Shown here piece by piece: positions 27,000 through 40,027 of a stretch of DNA of 64,000 bases. This stretch comes from Echiichthys vipera. Taxonomy: Eukaryota > Chordata > Actinopteri > Perciformes > Trachinidae. Where the stretch lies: positions 6,055,424 to 6,119,423 of the forward strand of contig OY829662.1 in NCBI GenBank assembly GCA_963691815.1, in the 5' to 3' direction. Position 1 is the first letter of the stretch. Each line of letters begins with the position of its first letter. The translations under genes and the position numbers were made by a program. The notes under the pieces are model-generated. The model searched no databases, was not told the DNA's origin, and was given only the letters and a program-made list of their open reading frames with translations.

Positions 27000-28768
27000 A
27001 CCTAATTTATAATGTGAAGGACAAAAGATTCAGCTACAATGTGGCTCATTCATCATCATCATCATCATCATCATCATGACAATCAAGTAGCCCATTCAGT
27101 GTAGATGCTCTGCTTCATTTAATCATTGCTGTTGAACTAATCTTACATATAAGATTGCCTCCTTAATCACAGAACAGGATGTTAGTAACAGCTGCCACAG
27201 AGCAACTGTGAAGTGTTTGAACAAACTTCTATCTCAAGAGCTATTTAAATATTTGGCAGCCATTGTGTACATTGAAGAGGGTCTGCAAGACAGGGTCTGC
27301 AAGACAATACTGATAACATTGGAAACATTCAGCCACTCTGTTATGCTAATCATCCCATTGTAATGTTTGATCTGTAGGCTCATTACAATTGACTGCTTTG
27401 GTAGCCAGCTCTTCATGTCTTCATTTGTCTTTTCATTCATTCATTTGCTGCGTGTAAGTTTGTTCCATGTGATTTATTTGTTTTTGCTTGATCAAAAATT
27501 CTCTCTTTTTATGTTTTATTATCCATTTATTTTTGTCTTTCATCACAGTGAATATTATAGTGAATCGTTTTTAACAATATGTTATACAAAGACTCGACAT
27601 TGATTGCAATAATTGAAATTGAAAAAATAGAAGCTATGGATCAATTATCTTTCTTCTGTGTTTATAGCAACACTCACTGTGTGGTACGTATTATTTATTT
27701 ATAACGGTTTTTCAGATGAACATTCAATTGTCAAATACATTCAAATTGTCAAAATGATAGCAGAAGAAAGAACAGGATTCACAAACAAAACGTATAGGAC
27801 ATTAGTACAATAATACAAAACGCAATACAATCAATAACACACTCAAGGATTTACCTAATTATAAAATGATAGGATTTGCATAAATAGATCGTGTGGTTCG
27901 TTTTTTATTAAAGGTTGAATATGGAGAATGAGCAGAACACCATCTAGTGTCACAAGATCGTAGTCGCAACGACAAAAAATAAAGCCACCACTCAAGTTGC
28001 TATGTTGGTCAGTAGCCTTCAGGAGACCGGAGTCTGTTTGAGCCTGTTTGAATCCATCCCCTCCGGAAAATCGCACCATAAAAACAAGTATTGCAGAGGA
28101 GTTTGACTGAGTTACCGTTAGCCGTTACAGCTAAGTAAACGTGAAAGTTAGCTTATCGATCAAGGAGAAACGTAGCCATGTGGGCGTGCATTTTAATGCA
28201 GTTGAACTCCTTTATCCCAGTCCATTGAGTGAATGCTTGGCCTATATTTACTCTCGTTTTTGCCTGTTTGCCCGTTTTGGGACAGGATGCAGAACAGCTG
28301 CAGGATTGGCAAACTCCATTTCACCCAGTGTCAGCCTACAGTAGCTGCACCCAACAACAGACAACCCTGGCAAACCTGCAATGTCCACCGCTATTGGCTG
28401 CTACAATGTAAACAGAACGTGACAGAAAGTCTTTGTCAAACCCGTAAAAAAAATTGAAAAGCAATATTTTCAATCTGTACCCCTCAAAACGCTTTAATTA
28501 AAGATTCTACATATTCAACCTTCAAGTAGTTTTGAATTTTGATCAAAATATGTATTTTAAAAAGGTTATAGGACGGCATTATTTTAAAGATGTTTCATTT
28601 TATGAATCTAAAGTTGTGGTATGTATCATTGCCTCGAATCCAAAACCTTTACTTTTGCAGTACCGCGAGTGGCCACTGGAAACTACTGGCCCTGAGGGCG
28701 AGCGGCGGCGGCGGCGCTGTTTCCATTTCTGAAAACCATAAGGAGAAGAAAAAGACGAAGAAGAAGAA
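27000..28768. other. Intergenic between galectin and pick1
   Basis: It contains an (ATC)n microsatellite at 27050..27077, a 14-base direct duplication (gggtctgcaagaca twice, about 27280..27307) and a GC-rich (CGG)n patch at about 28700..28718. No supported exon. Confidence 0.5.
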
Positions 28769-28794
28769 CTTCCGCTAGCTTACCGGAAGTGACG
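28769..28794 (+). promoter_or_regulatory. ETS/CRE-type core promoter, probably of pick1
   Basis: An inverted ETS site (acttccgc) and a direct ETS site fused to a CRE-like half (ccggaagtgacg) lie within 26 bases, next to a CGG-rich patch. This is the usual look of a TATA-less housekeeping promoter. The first coding exon of pick1 is 1 kb downstream behind an acceptor at 29762, so a non-coding first exon starting near here is expected. Confidence 0.5.
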
Positions 28795-29404
28795 CACGAA
28801 AGTAAACATAGGAACTGTCAGTGAATCCAGAAATCTAGATAATCGCGACTAAGCGTAGCGACTTCAAAAACATATTTTTGCTTTTTATGCATACTAGGGG
28901 ACTCTTGTATGGGAAACTGGTGCAAAGTCTAATAACGGTAAATCCTTTACGACGTGGTAACATTTCTGAACAAGCGACATTTGCTATTCCTCCTGTCAGG
29001 AGCCTACAACAGCAGCTAATAAAACAGCGTTAGCAAGCTATTTTCTTGCCGTCGGCTTCCGTCACCATAAAGAAATAATATAGTAGTTGTTTTGCCGCAA
29101 AGGGTGTTGTATTAAGTTTAACTGTAACACATATTTAGACACATTTAACATGCCAGCATCGGGTAGTTAGCACGCAGTGAAAGTTACCAGCTGTTTGTCC
29201 ACCTGCTGCAGCAGTGATCGTCTTCTCTCTGACTGCACAGATCTGAAATGAATTAGATCAGGAGAGCGAGGCTGACAAACTTCTGCTTTATATTGAGCAC
29301 AGTTCCGTTTGATAGGCACAGTATTTCCCACTTTAACTCGGTCTTGGTGTCTTTCTGTCTTCATCTTATTAATCTTCTCCAGGTACAGGCAGTCACACAA
29401 TATT

Positions 29405-29727
29405 TGTTAGTTGGATAGTTGGAGTGAATGTTTGGAATGATTTGGCCATAGATTTAAAAGACTGCAGAACATTAATTTACTTTAAGACTGTTCTCAAGAG
29501 GAACATGATTCAAACATATGTTGATTGTGTATGCTGACAGCAGCAATAAATTAATTATTAGACATTTTCTTTTTGACCTGTGTGTAGCAGCTACCTAAGT
29601 TTATGTATTTTAAAGGGTAGGGGCGTTATAAGCTTTAGCTTCTGCCTATTCCCTTTATTTATTTTTTTGTGCTTGTCATGAAATGTCTTTGTCTGAAATG
29701 TCTGAAAATAAACTGAACTGAACTGAA
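29405..29727 (+). mobile_element. 3' end of a LINE (non-LTR retrotransposon)
   Basis: The plus strand encodes VNVWNDLAIDLKDCRTL... followed by FKTVLKRN, the usual C-terminal wording of fish LINE reverse-transcriptase ORFs, and ends in aataaactgaactgaactgaa. It is a 5'-truncated copy in the 5' intron of pick1. Confidence 0.65.
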
Positions 29728-29790
29728 TATTCAACACTGGGTTTTGTTATAACCTCTCACAGGTTTCATCAGGAGCGACACTGTCCTGCA

Positions 29791-32700
29791 ATGTTCACAG
29801 ACATGGACTATGAATTGGAGGAGGACAAACTGTGAGTTAAAAATTTATGTTTTGCTTTTTTTTTTAAATCTTTGCCATTCAATTATGTGTTTCATTGTGT
29901 TATGTGTTTCATTGTGTTGTGTGTCAACAATACGGGGCATTTACAAGCTTACATGACAACAGATATAGTGGCAAATCAAACCATGCGGAGACTGAGATAT
30001 CATTAAACCCTCATTCAGTGAATGAAAATGAACACACTATTGCTACCAATTTTATCATTCATAACTTTCATACTGTCAGAAATATTTCAGGAAATTGTCC
30101 CCGTACAAATAAATGGAAGAAATGTTTCGAATTAAAATATTTTCATGTATTTTAAAGTTGTATCTACTCATTCATACTTTCAGCCAGAAACTCCTTTCAG
30201 ACTTTGAAATGTTCCACATCTTTCTCACAATTCTGGATATCATCCAACTTTTTTGAATATTCAATCTACTTTGTACAAATGATTTTCTCCGAGATCAACT
30301 GTCAGGAGTCAATTAGCAGTTACCATCACCACGGCAACCTTTGATTGCAGCTGGATGAGACACAGCTGATTGAGATGAGCTGGGTTTATTGTTTTCCTTT
30401 ATTATTTAAAGCCTGCACTGCAGTTGAGTGTAATCTTTTCAAAATACTTTAAAATATTCCACATATTTCAAACATTAGTGATAGTCCTTTATTGCTTCTT
30501 TATATAGATTAAAGAATTAAGTTTATTGTCAGCTTTTCAACAAACCTTAAAATATTCCACATCTTTCATACATTATTTTATATTGTTGAACTTCCAAAGC
30601 CAACAATGCAGTGTAGCGTCAGCTTTTCAGTATGCAGCGTTCGCACTAATCTCTAGTTAATTTCACAATTGAACTAATTGCGTATGAACTTGAAGAGCTT
30701 TATATTATAATTCTGTTCTTAGAATTTTCCAAAAACAGGATCAACTAAATGCTGCAAATGTATCATGTTTTCTCCTCAACAGGGGAATACCAACAGTACC
30801 TGGTACTGTGTGTCTGAAGAAAGATGCAAATAATCTTATTGGGATCAGCATTGGGGGTGGGGCACAGTACTGTCCTTGTCTTTACATTGTCCAGGTAGGT
30901 ACAGAACATTTGATCATAATTAATCTGTCACAGAACATTTTTGTAAAGTGTAAAGTGTAAGAGCATATATCTGTGTCATTGGTACCTTTTTAATGTGGAT
31001 TCTGTTGTCTCACAGGTCTTTGATAACACTCCAGCAGCTCTGGATGGGACGTTGGCAGCAGGTGATGAGATCACAGGAGTGAATGGGAAACCAGTGAAGG
31101 GAAAGACCAAAGTGGAGGTGGCCAAGATGATTCAAGCTGTACAGGTACACAAATATGGGAGTGGAATCACAGTCCAGAGTCATTTACAGTCCTGAGCAAC
31201 AGGATGTGCTCAGAAGTTATTTACCTCTACAATTCTGTGGATAAACAGTCTAGTTTTGACTAATACTTGCAGTGTTCTCTGTTAGTGATTAAAGTAGTTG
31301 ATGACTAAGATAGAAAATGTTGATCTCTGTTTCCCAGAGTTGATCACTGTTTTCCCAAAGTCATGCCTAATGCAGGTGATTTGTTTTATGGCTGGTGGGT
31401 TTGTTTTTGCCTTATGTAGTCAAGTGGGAAATCTGCCTTTGTATGAATATTATAGAGACGCAACAAATAGTTGATTAATTGATAAGTTGTTAACTATCAA
31501 CCTAATCACCAACTATTTTTATGATCAGGAAGAAATGACTGAATTCTCTGATTTCATCTTCTCGGATGTCAATATTTTCGGTTTTTATTTTACTCCTCAA
31601 TGACAGTAATGTGAATATCTTTGCCTGTGGATAAAACAAGACATTTGAGGACGTCACCTTGGGCTTTGGGAAACAATGATCAACATTTTTTTAGTTTTCT
31701 GACATTTCATAGACCAAACTACTATTTGATTAATGGAGAAAATGATTGACAGATTGATCGATTATGAAAACGCACTCCTACAATAATCTATACTCCACGA
31801 CATTGCTTGTAATGCATTAAGAAAATTTAAATTGAAAAATGAACATGAACAGAAACATGCAAAAGGAATAAAACATTACTTACATTTTTGTGTGCTGCTG
31901 TGGCTGGAGGTATATCAGTGAACAGTCTTTACTAAGTATGGGTCCAAACCCACCGTCGGACTGTGGAGAAGAGGGACGTTACTGGTTGGCCGAGCTGTGC
32001 TAAATAGACGGGGACAATAGCCCGTAGCTTTTTGCATGACATCACCAATGCAGTGTGGCTGTGTTGTTTTTGGCACCCATTGTTCGCACCCAGAAAATTC
32101 CATGACTTCCTGCATGACGGATTAAAGACGGGGTGCAATGTGTTGTTTAAAGGATTAGATTGCGTTGCTGTTACCCATTCAGTGCAAATGAACGTGAGTT
32201 TGACCCTCGGCACCATGAAGTTGGAAAAGTAGTAAACTTATCATGTTAAATTATTTTATTCATTTTCAAGAGATGGCTTACGTTTAAATGTATACTCTGT
32301 TTGGTGCTGATTCAACTCTGTATCTCTTGATTATGTTCTCACAGGGAGAAGCAGTAATCCACTACAACAAACTGCAGGCTGACCCCAAACAGGGGAAGTC
32401 TCTGGATATAGGTATCCTCTCCTCTAGACACACATACTCCCTTTTAGTCGTCTTGGCTTAATTGTGTGTGTATGCATTACGCAGATCTATTTTGTGTGTT
32501 TCAGTGCTGAAAAAAGTCAAGCATCGCCTGGTAGAGAATTTGAGCTCGGGCACGGCAGATGCTCTTGGTCTCAGTAGAGCTATTCTATGCAACGGTGAGA
32601 TTGTCACAATTTTATTTGTGAATATATATATGCACGTAGGTGGATATAACGCTCTACTCAAGTTCATTCATTTTACTTTTACAGATGGACTGGTCAAAAG

Positions 32701-35700
32701 ACTGGAAGAGTTGGAGAAAACAGCAGAGCTCTACAAAGGTAAAGAACAATGAAATTACAAAACTGGACTTCGGGAAAGTGGTGTAGTCTAGTGTGATAAA
32801 CAACTTCAACTTTTAACCTGATGTTTTCATCAAATACACGGGGATAAGATGAGCTGCTGTCATGATTCACCTGTTCCTGTCTGCTCATTACTCTGTTTGC
32901 ATGTAGGCCTGATGGAGCACACAAAGAGGCTGCTCAGAGCTTTCTTTGAGCTTTCTCAAACTCATAGAGGTGAGTTATTGTGATCAAAATCAGTAATTAT
33001 AAACATTCAATTGTTTGGTGATTCATTTATCTGATTGCCATCTGTCCACCCCCCAGCATTTGGCGATGTTTTTTCTGTCATCGGGGTACGAGAGCCCCAG
33101 GCTGCAGCCAGCGAGGCTTTTGTGAAGTTTGCTGACGCCCATCGCAACATTGAGAAATATGGGATTAAGCTGTTAAAGACCATCAAACCTGTAAGTACTC
33201 ATTAAAGTTTGGCTTTGAAGCACTTTTTGTGAATATTCGGGCTTCTTAAAGAGAAAAATGTTTGTTTATGTTTTAATCAAACATTCAGTTCATTTTTTTA
33301 AGTGTCAACTCATAACAAAAGTTATTTCAGGACACGTTTAATATAGAGCAGGTCTAGATCACACTATAATTTATAGAAAACCAACAATTTCCCGATGTGC
33401 AAGCAATGAAACTAATGAAACGGTGGTGGGGAAAACCTTCATTTTAACTCACCATGCTCTATAACTAAATCCTGAAATTGACAAAACAATAACAGAATCT
33501 TTCCACACAGTTTTGAAAGAACATCTTCCACGTCCGGTGAAAAACACCAAACCATGCCTGTAGAGCAGAAATCGGCCAATCCACCCTCATATTTAAAAAG
33601 CAAAACAAAAAACAGTAACTACATTTTACAATCCCCTTAACACGAGTTACCCTGAGACATACCATCACACAGCCCTAACCTGCCAGGAGCTGAAGCCAGC
33701 TCTGCCCAGACAATCCAACATGCCCCGGGCAGCCTTGGGACCACAAATAACCAACCAACAAAAAGAAATCACATATTTGAAGGAAACAACAAATACAACA
33801 TTAATTAAAATGATATCTTACCTTAAAAACAGACTTCACGTATGCAAATTATCTGACCACTGTAAAAAAAAAAAAAAAAAAAGATCTCAAATTAGGAAAA
33901 GCCTTGACTGAGTAGTCCTTGTTTCCAATTAACTTGATTTATAAACAGCGGCACTCAAATTTTTTGTGCACCGGACCCGAGTCACAAACACCTTCGTTTT
34001 TTGGAACCGGCTCTTCCTCTCACCATCCAAGAGAAGACGTTTGACCTACATGTTACTGTGCAAGGCCCAGACAATACGTCGCAAGCACAGAGGCACTGGA
34101 CACCCTCCTCAGGGAGGACTAGTTTGAAAATATGGATGTCAATAAGCTAGAAGCTTGTTTCAGTGAGCCACGCATTCGTTGCAAGTCCAACATTCACCGG
34201 TACAAAAACACTGAGCGTTGTGGCAAAGCAGCAGCTGCTGATACCTGCCACCTCTGTGCCATCGGAGCGCCTGTTCTCCACAGCTGGACTGATCATTAAC
34301 AGAATGTGAACGCTGATTTAATTATGTTGTTGTAGGAACAGTGTTTTGAAGTTGTGGTTGTGAAAAATAAGGTCTTAGAGGGTAACTGACTGATTGAGAA
34401 CAAGGTTAGGTGTTGGGTAGACGGTATTGCTGTGCATCATTATTCCTGCAGGAAGATGCGTTGTGTTCTAAAAATAGATTTGGAAAAACAAGTCCTCTAT
34501 TGGCCCTCAAGGAATTGATGTGATCCTTTGATTTTGGAATTAACTACTCGTACCCATCCCTGCTATGTACAAACTCAGCGAGCACAGCCTCCCTATAGAG
34601 AAGGGCCCGCATAGAAAGAGCCCGCTGCCAGAGGAGGAGTCACTCTGCTCCCAGTGTAAGAGACAGGAGGTACCGTCAGAATTTCCTCACCTCATGCCCC
34701 AAATTCTAGGCTCTGAGAAATCTTCTCAATATAGTAAATCCACACTGACTTTGAAAACATTACATGGATGGCCAATCTGACCAATTATATCTTGTTGTGC
34801 AGATGCTCCACGATCTAAACACGTACCTTCACAAAGCCATACCAGACACGAAGCTCACCATCCGCAAGTACCTGGATGTGAAGTTTGAATATCTGGTAAG
34901 GCGGCAACACTCCTGTGCCTTTGGTTTTAGTGTGACGTACAGCATAGTGCCATCACTTGTAAATCATTATCAGTCCACAGAGAAACAGCATGAATTCCTT
35001 GTGTCTTTCAGTCGTACTGCCTGAAGGTGAAGGAAATGGATGATGAAGAGTACAGCTGTATTGTAAGTTGTCATTTGCATGATGCCCCCCAGATTTAAAG
35101 TAAAGGTTGTTTTTTTTTACATTTCTCAGGATGTTTGTACTTTTATCTTATTTAAAGCCATTCTTAATGTGCTTTCCCTACAGGCAATGGGAGAGCCCCT
35201 GTATCGCGTCAGCACTGGTAACTATGAGTACCGTTTGGTGCTGAGGTGTCGGCAGGAAGCTCGCGCCCGCTTCGCCAAAATGAGGAAGGACGTTCTGGAG
35301 AAGATAGAGCTGCTGGATCAGAAACATGGTCGGTTGTCTTAATTTATTTTTTTGCCTTTTTTTCCAGTTACTCGCTCTTATCAAGTGTTAACTGCATCCG
35401 TCTGATCACTTTCTCTCCATCCAACACAAATGGAACATTGTCCGTCAGTCACTCTAACCATCCAGCCATGCCGTGATGTAAGAGCTCAGGTCTAAACACA
35501 GATCAGGTTTTTGTGCTCACATTGCCGTCTGATGAAGGGGTGTGACACTACACGCCACACACGAGGCAGAGAAAGGTTAATAAGTTGAAAATGTATTATT
35601 GTTCAATAAGAAATGTCTCAAAAGTGAAGACATGTATTGAGTTTTTTCATGTAAAGTATAATTTGACAGTATTGGATTTACACTTTACACTGGTGATTAT

Positions 35701-36668
35701 CAAGATAATGTAATATATTAAAGATGTACTCTAATAGATTTTCATCGATTTAATTGCCTTGTAAGTCCATGGTGATTGATCATATGACCCACTAATGAAA
35801 ACACTGCGACTTGCCTTTTTGTCGAGTATTCCAATATCCGTGTAACCGTGGATTTAAGAGGGTAACATATAGGCGACGGACCGGACGTAGAGGTGAGTGT
35901 GTGTCAATAAAGTTTACAAAAGAGCAAACAGTCAACATAATTCGTGATTTTGAACGTGACAAGCTGGAGACTCTGAAAGAACAGGCTCGCCTGCATTTAC
36001 ATCTTTGCACCAAGGAGGCTGCTAGAGACAAGTTATCTCTAATCTTATGTACAACTTCAACCTCATTTTGGCCAAGAAGATCTTTGATGCTTTGACTGTG
36101 ATTGGAATTCAATCATTATGCGGATTTAACAAGCATCGCAAAGATACAGAGAAATGCGGCAATGCAGCAAAGTGCAGACATTCGGCGGTTTCGTCTCATA
36201 TATTCTGGCCCCCAGTACCAGATCGGAAAACCCCACAGTAATGAATGCACCTGTGGCATTCATCTTTTCCTTTTTTCTGTTCTCTTTCTCTTCACATTTA
36301 AAAAAAAAATGTTTCTAAAGGGTTGGACTCATCTTTCCTGTCACTTAGTTTGCTAACATAGAACCCCACTCTTTTCCCTCCCCTCTTCTTCACCTACAGT
36401 CCAGGACATCGTGTTCCAGCTGCAGCGCTTCGTCTCGGGCATGTCACATTACTATAACGAGTGCTACGCCATCCTGAAGGAGGCGGATGTCTTCCCCATC
36501 GAAGTTGACCTCTCCCGCACCACCATCAACTACGGCGTCCAGTCGCTCTCCTACACTGGAGATGAGGAGGAGGAGGACGAAGAGGAGGGAGGAGGCGGAG
36601 AGGAAGGACAGAGCAGCGCAGGGAGACAAGCAGAAAACGGTGCTGAGAAACTGATCGATGACGTATGA
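29791..36668 (+). CDS. pick1: PICK1, PDZ and BAR domain protein interacting with PKC alpha
   Basis: Twelve coding exons: 29791..29831, 30783..30894, 31016..31144, 32345..32411, 32505..32594, 32685..32738, 32907..32969, 33057..33190, 34803..34895, 35012..35062, 35184..35328, 36400..36668; 415 residues, the same length as human PICK1. It is a membrane-curving scaffold that binds PKC alpha and AMPA-receptor tails through its PDZ domain and controls receptor endocytosis. Seen: an acidic N-terminus (YELEEDK), a PDZ domain at about 20-105 with carboxylate loop LIGISIGGG and the CPC motif, and a BAR domain at about 145-357 including LVENLSSGTADALGLSRAI and LKVKEMDDEEYSC. The tail is an acidic Glu/Gly run and ends KLIDDV, without the C-terminal Cys that is palmitoylated in mammals. 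The exon 2/3 structure splits the PDZ domain at VQ/VFDN. A non-coding 5' exon is likely upstream. Confidence 0.96.
30190..30580. repeat. Degenerate repeated segment
   Basis: Variants of 'aaaatattccacatctttca' occur at about 30208, 30451 and 30550 within intron 1 of the pick1 coding region, with similar neighbours (cttttcaacaaa, agtcctttattg). It appears to be an old tandem or local duplication. Confidence 0.35.
33950..34320 (+). mobile_element. hAT transposase C-terminal remnant
   Basis: Between 34211 and 34309 the plus strand encodes LSVVAKQQLLIPATSVPSER followed by LFSTAGLIINRM and a stop. This is the dimerisation-domain motif (PATS.PSER.FS.AG) of hAT transposases. No intact upstream frame joins it, so it is a decayed copy in pick1 intron 8. 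Confidence 0.7.
35771..36105 (+). repeat. Unnamed dispersed repeat family, copy B
   Basis: It shares ggtgattgatcatatgaccc, ggatttaagagggtaacata and aagtttacaaaagagcaaa with copies A and C. It carries a 94-codon open frame (FTKEQTVNIIRDFERDK...) that looks like coding sequence, but I do not recognise it. It lies in the last intron of pick1. Confidence 0.65.
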
Positions 36669-38700
36669 GAGTGTGCGTGTGTGTGTGTGTTTGTGCGTGT
36701 GGTGTTCTTGCGGAGATGAAGTCCACCCCTCTTACATTTCTGTTCTTCACGTGCATTTAATGTGAGTGCACTCACCAAGCAGCGGTCTTTGCAATGGACT
36801 ACAGCAGCTGAAATGGATAACACCGTCGTCACAAAGGTGAATCCTACTGAAAATTGCTGCTATAATTCTGTACGTTGTTCTTTTGGTTCTGTGTTCTTCC
36901 TGGGATACTTTCAGATCAATAGCTTTTTTTCTCTTTAAAAAATACTTTCTGATGTGTTCTCCACACATAAGGTGACTGTCATTGCTTTATGACTGTGAGA
37001 GAGACACAATTTACACAAGGCAATTTTATTTTAACGTGACTGCTATGGAGGGGTATTAATGCGGCAGATTTATATATATATACATATGAGGTGTGCCTTT
37101 TTAGCTCTTACTAAAGCGTAATGGGTCTGGGCTGCGTGTCGCTGTGCGTATTGTGGATTGTTAAAGTTATACCTGATGTTTGCATTTTTATTTTCTTTGC
37201 CACTATCTTGTTATATTTTGGACAGGGACTTATCTAGCTACCTAAAATGGTATTTTGTGGTAAATGTTAACAAAGAAATGGCAAATGACACTACTGGATA
37301 AATATACAAAACGTGAAGGTGTTTTTGAAGATGTCTGACGGACATAATCAGGGCTTGACACTAATATTATGCTCACCAGCCACTGTGGCTAGTGGTTTTC
37401 AAACGTTACTAGCCACTAAGCATTCTCACTGGCCACAAGTTTGTACGTGTAGTATATTAAGAAAAATATACCCTATACAAAGGGTAGCTTCTTATCCATA
37501 TAATGAAAAGTGGTGCAAGGATGTAGAAGATTAATTAAAGAGATAACAGAGATTAAAGAGAAATGCTGTTTACAGCATTTAACAATATAATTTATCTACG
37601 TATAACAATTAACACTGTAGCCTAATGCAATTCAAATACATACAATTCATAAAACAGAACATTTTGATATTTTAATTGACAGCCTTAATAATAACTCTAT
37701 ATACAGTATATATAAGCAGCAATCACATACAGGTGCATCTCAAAACAGACAATCATGACATTTTTCCCCATATATAAAGTGACTAGTAGGAGCAACTGTG
37801 TTACTGTGTATTTCACCCGCATTTAGTGGGTGGGCAGCTGTTAATGTCAAGCCCTGTGTGAACGAAGAGGAACATAATTCTGTTCCTACATGTTTTTTTT
37901 CTTTCTCTTAGCACATTTTAGTTGTTTCACAAGGGAGAGCATGTGTTTGCCACAGCTCTGGAAGCTTCGCAACCAAAGTCTTTTTTAAGGTCATTCAATC
38001 TGTTTCACCCACTCAAACGGCATGCTTCAAGTTAAAATCATAAAATGTGTATTTATTTCTTTCTCTTGTAACACATCGGCTTTGCTCACTTCCCCCAAAC
38101 AGCATGTTTTTTTTTGTTTTTTTTACTGGAGCAGTGCACTTGTTAAGGAGGAGAGGTAATGCACACACACAGCCTCACAGAGCTGTACCACTGTGTGGAA
38201 ATGGATTGAAAGCTGCAAACACTACATGTAAATAGGAAAAGAAAAGGGAAGAGGTGTAAAAACGGTTGTTTTCTTGTCATTCCCACCTTATTTATTCTTT
38301 TTGTCAAATTATATTTAAAAGTTTTAATGAGAAAATGCATTCTATAATGTAATGAATATAATTATCCACTCCTGTGGTTGTTTTACTTGCTGTGGGAACA
38401 CTTGGGGGCAGCATTGGTCCTTCACGAATGTGGCACGAATATAACGCCATACAGCATCACATCAGAAACGTGCGCTGAAGTTCCTGTAATGAGGTAAAGA
38501 AACATTTTGTCCGTGTTTTGTGTTTTTACAAGTGGAATGTAGTGTATCAGAAGGACCTACTGTTATTCTGTCCTGCACATATCTGTTCCTAGACACCTAC
38601 AGCACATTGACTGACATAAGGAGACTCATTTGGACTTCATTTTACTAAGTTATATGAACCATAAAATGGCCTAACGGTTGTTTTTGTACCATCAATAAAA
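36669..38700 (+). other. Probable long 3' UTR and downstream flank of pick1
   Basis: No exon is seen. The last clear AATAAA on the plus strand before the tRNA gene is at 38694..38699, so a 2 kb 3' UTR is possible. The stretch also holds a short GT tract (36671..36690) and AT-rich sequence. The exact end cannot be set from sequence alone. Confidence 0.4.
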
Positions 38701-38883
38701 TAATGTAAACTCAAGTTCAAAGGGACTTTTTCTTTGTTTTTTTCAACTAACGTTGGGTTAAAAAATGAATCGTGTTTCCGTTGAGCTTGCAAGGTTCTGA
38801 GTTATTATAGTAACTATGCTAATAGTGTGTAATATGATAGTGTACCTTTAAATATGTATGAGGTGTCGACAGTACTCCGCAGA

Positions 38884-38956
38884 GCCCCAGTGGCCTAATG
38901 GATAAGGCACTGGCCTCCTAAGCCAGGGATTGTGGGTTCGAGTCCCATCTGGGGTG
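38884..38956 (+). tRNA. tRNA-Arg (anticodon CCT)
   Basis: A 73-base cloverleaf closes completely: acceptor GCCCCAG with CTGGGGT, D arm GCCT/AGGC, anticodon arm CTGGC-CTCCTAA-GCCAG with anticodon CCT, variable loop GGATT, T arm GTGGG-TTCGAGT-CCCAT, discriminator G. It reads AGG codons. A box (TGGCCTAATGG) and B box (GGTTCGAGTCC) internal promoters are intact, there is no intron and CCA is not encoded, as expected in eukaryotes. It lies alone between pick1 and plbd1. Confidence 0.97.
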
Positions 38957-38960
38957 AAAG

Positions 38961-38966
38961 TTTTTT
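38961..38966 (+). terminator. RNA polymerase III terminator
   Basis: A run of six T begins four bases after the tRNA gene, the standard Pol III stop signal. Confidence 0.8.
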
Positions 38967-39114
38967 CCTTTTTCCGTCCGCTGAGAATCAAAAACAAATT
39001 GTGTTACATTAGGTAACACAACATGGTACATTGCTACCATTATAACAGTTCCGGCTGTATATCAATGTTAAGTCTCCAATGACAAACGTGATTCCCTTTC
39101 TTTTCCGCCTGCAG

Positions 39115-39120
39115 CCAATC
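39115..39120 (+). promoter_or_regulatory. CCAAT box upstream of plbd1
   Basis: CCAATC (agccaatcag) lies about 150 bases before the plbd1 start codon, and no TATA box is evident between them. It is the likely promoter, in the 300 bases separating the tRNA gene from plbd1. Confidence 0.4.
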
Positions 39121-39262
39121 AGGAAACGCTCCGGTCCGTTGACACCTAGGACTTCCCCCTTCGCCACATAACCGAGCTCCTCCTCGACTGAAACACTTTG
39201 CTTTGACCGATCCGCGTCTCAATTCTGCATTTAGTTTAGCGTTTACCAGTATTCACACAGCC

Positions 39263-39990
39263 ATGCTTTTGTTAAAAAGCCTGTATGTCTTTCTCTTATT
39301 CTTGGGGACAACAACCTTCGCCTTTGCTGACAGTGAGTAGTGAAATCACGGCTGGTTGCTTAATGATCTAATGGCTTTATTTTACAGGATTTAACAAATA
39401 ACGTGTAAGCGTGTATGCACTTTTGTATTACGCTAATGATTTTCATTCACCCTCTCTGACAACTGTCGTTTGGGTCGGAGGTCGCTTGAGTGATAATAGT
39501 CTTCTTTACTTAGGCTATATGACACACACAGGGTAATTCCCAAAATCACGAGGGTTCCTGCTACTGAATTGTTTCGGTCTTAGTACTTGTGTTTATATAC
39601 TTTAATCCATAAACATAAAGTAGGCTAATACAGAGCCATTTACGTGAATGCATGAAAAGAAAGAAGAAACTCATACACGCAGGGGTGGGATACCTTTAGT
39701 GAATGGGACATATAATCTTGTGACCCCCTAGTAGATGACATCTGTCACTCCAAAAAAATGCAATGGACGTTATAGATGCACCAATATAGGCGACTGCCAT
39801 AGGCCAACATAAGCTTAAAAAATATTAGTCGAAATTTACTGCACATAGGACTGCACTTGTAATGTAGGAGTCAATGTCCCTTTGCTTTTTACAGCCATCA
39901 GTCTACATCAGTAGTTCTCAACATTTTTCCCTTAAAGGACCCCCATATTTATACACACTATACCCCCCCCCACACACACACACACACACA

Positions 39991-40027
<37 letters not shown>

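Noticed and set aside
32030..32232. Plus-strand frame in pick1 intron 3
   Set aside because: No splice sites in phase with pick1, and the PDZ domain continues directly from 31144 to 32345.
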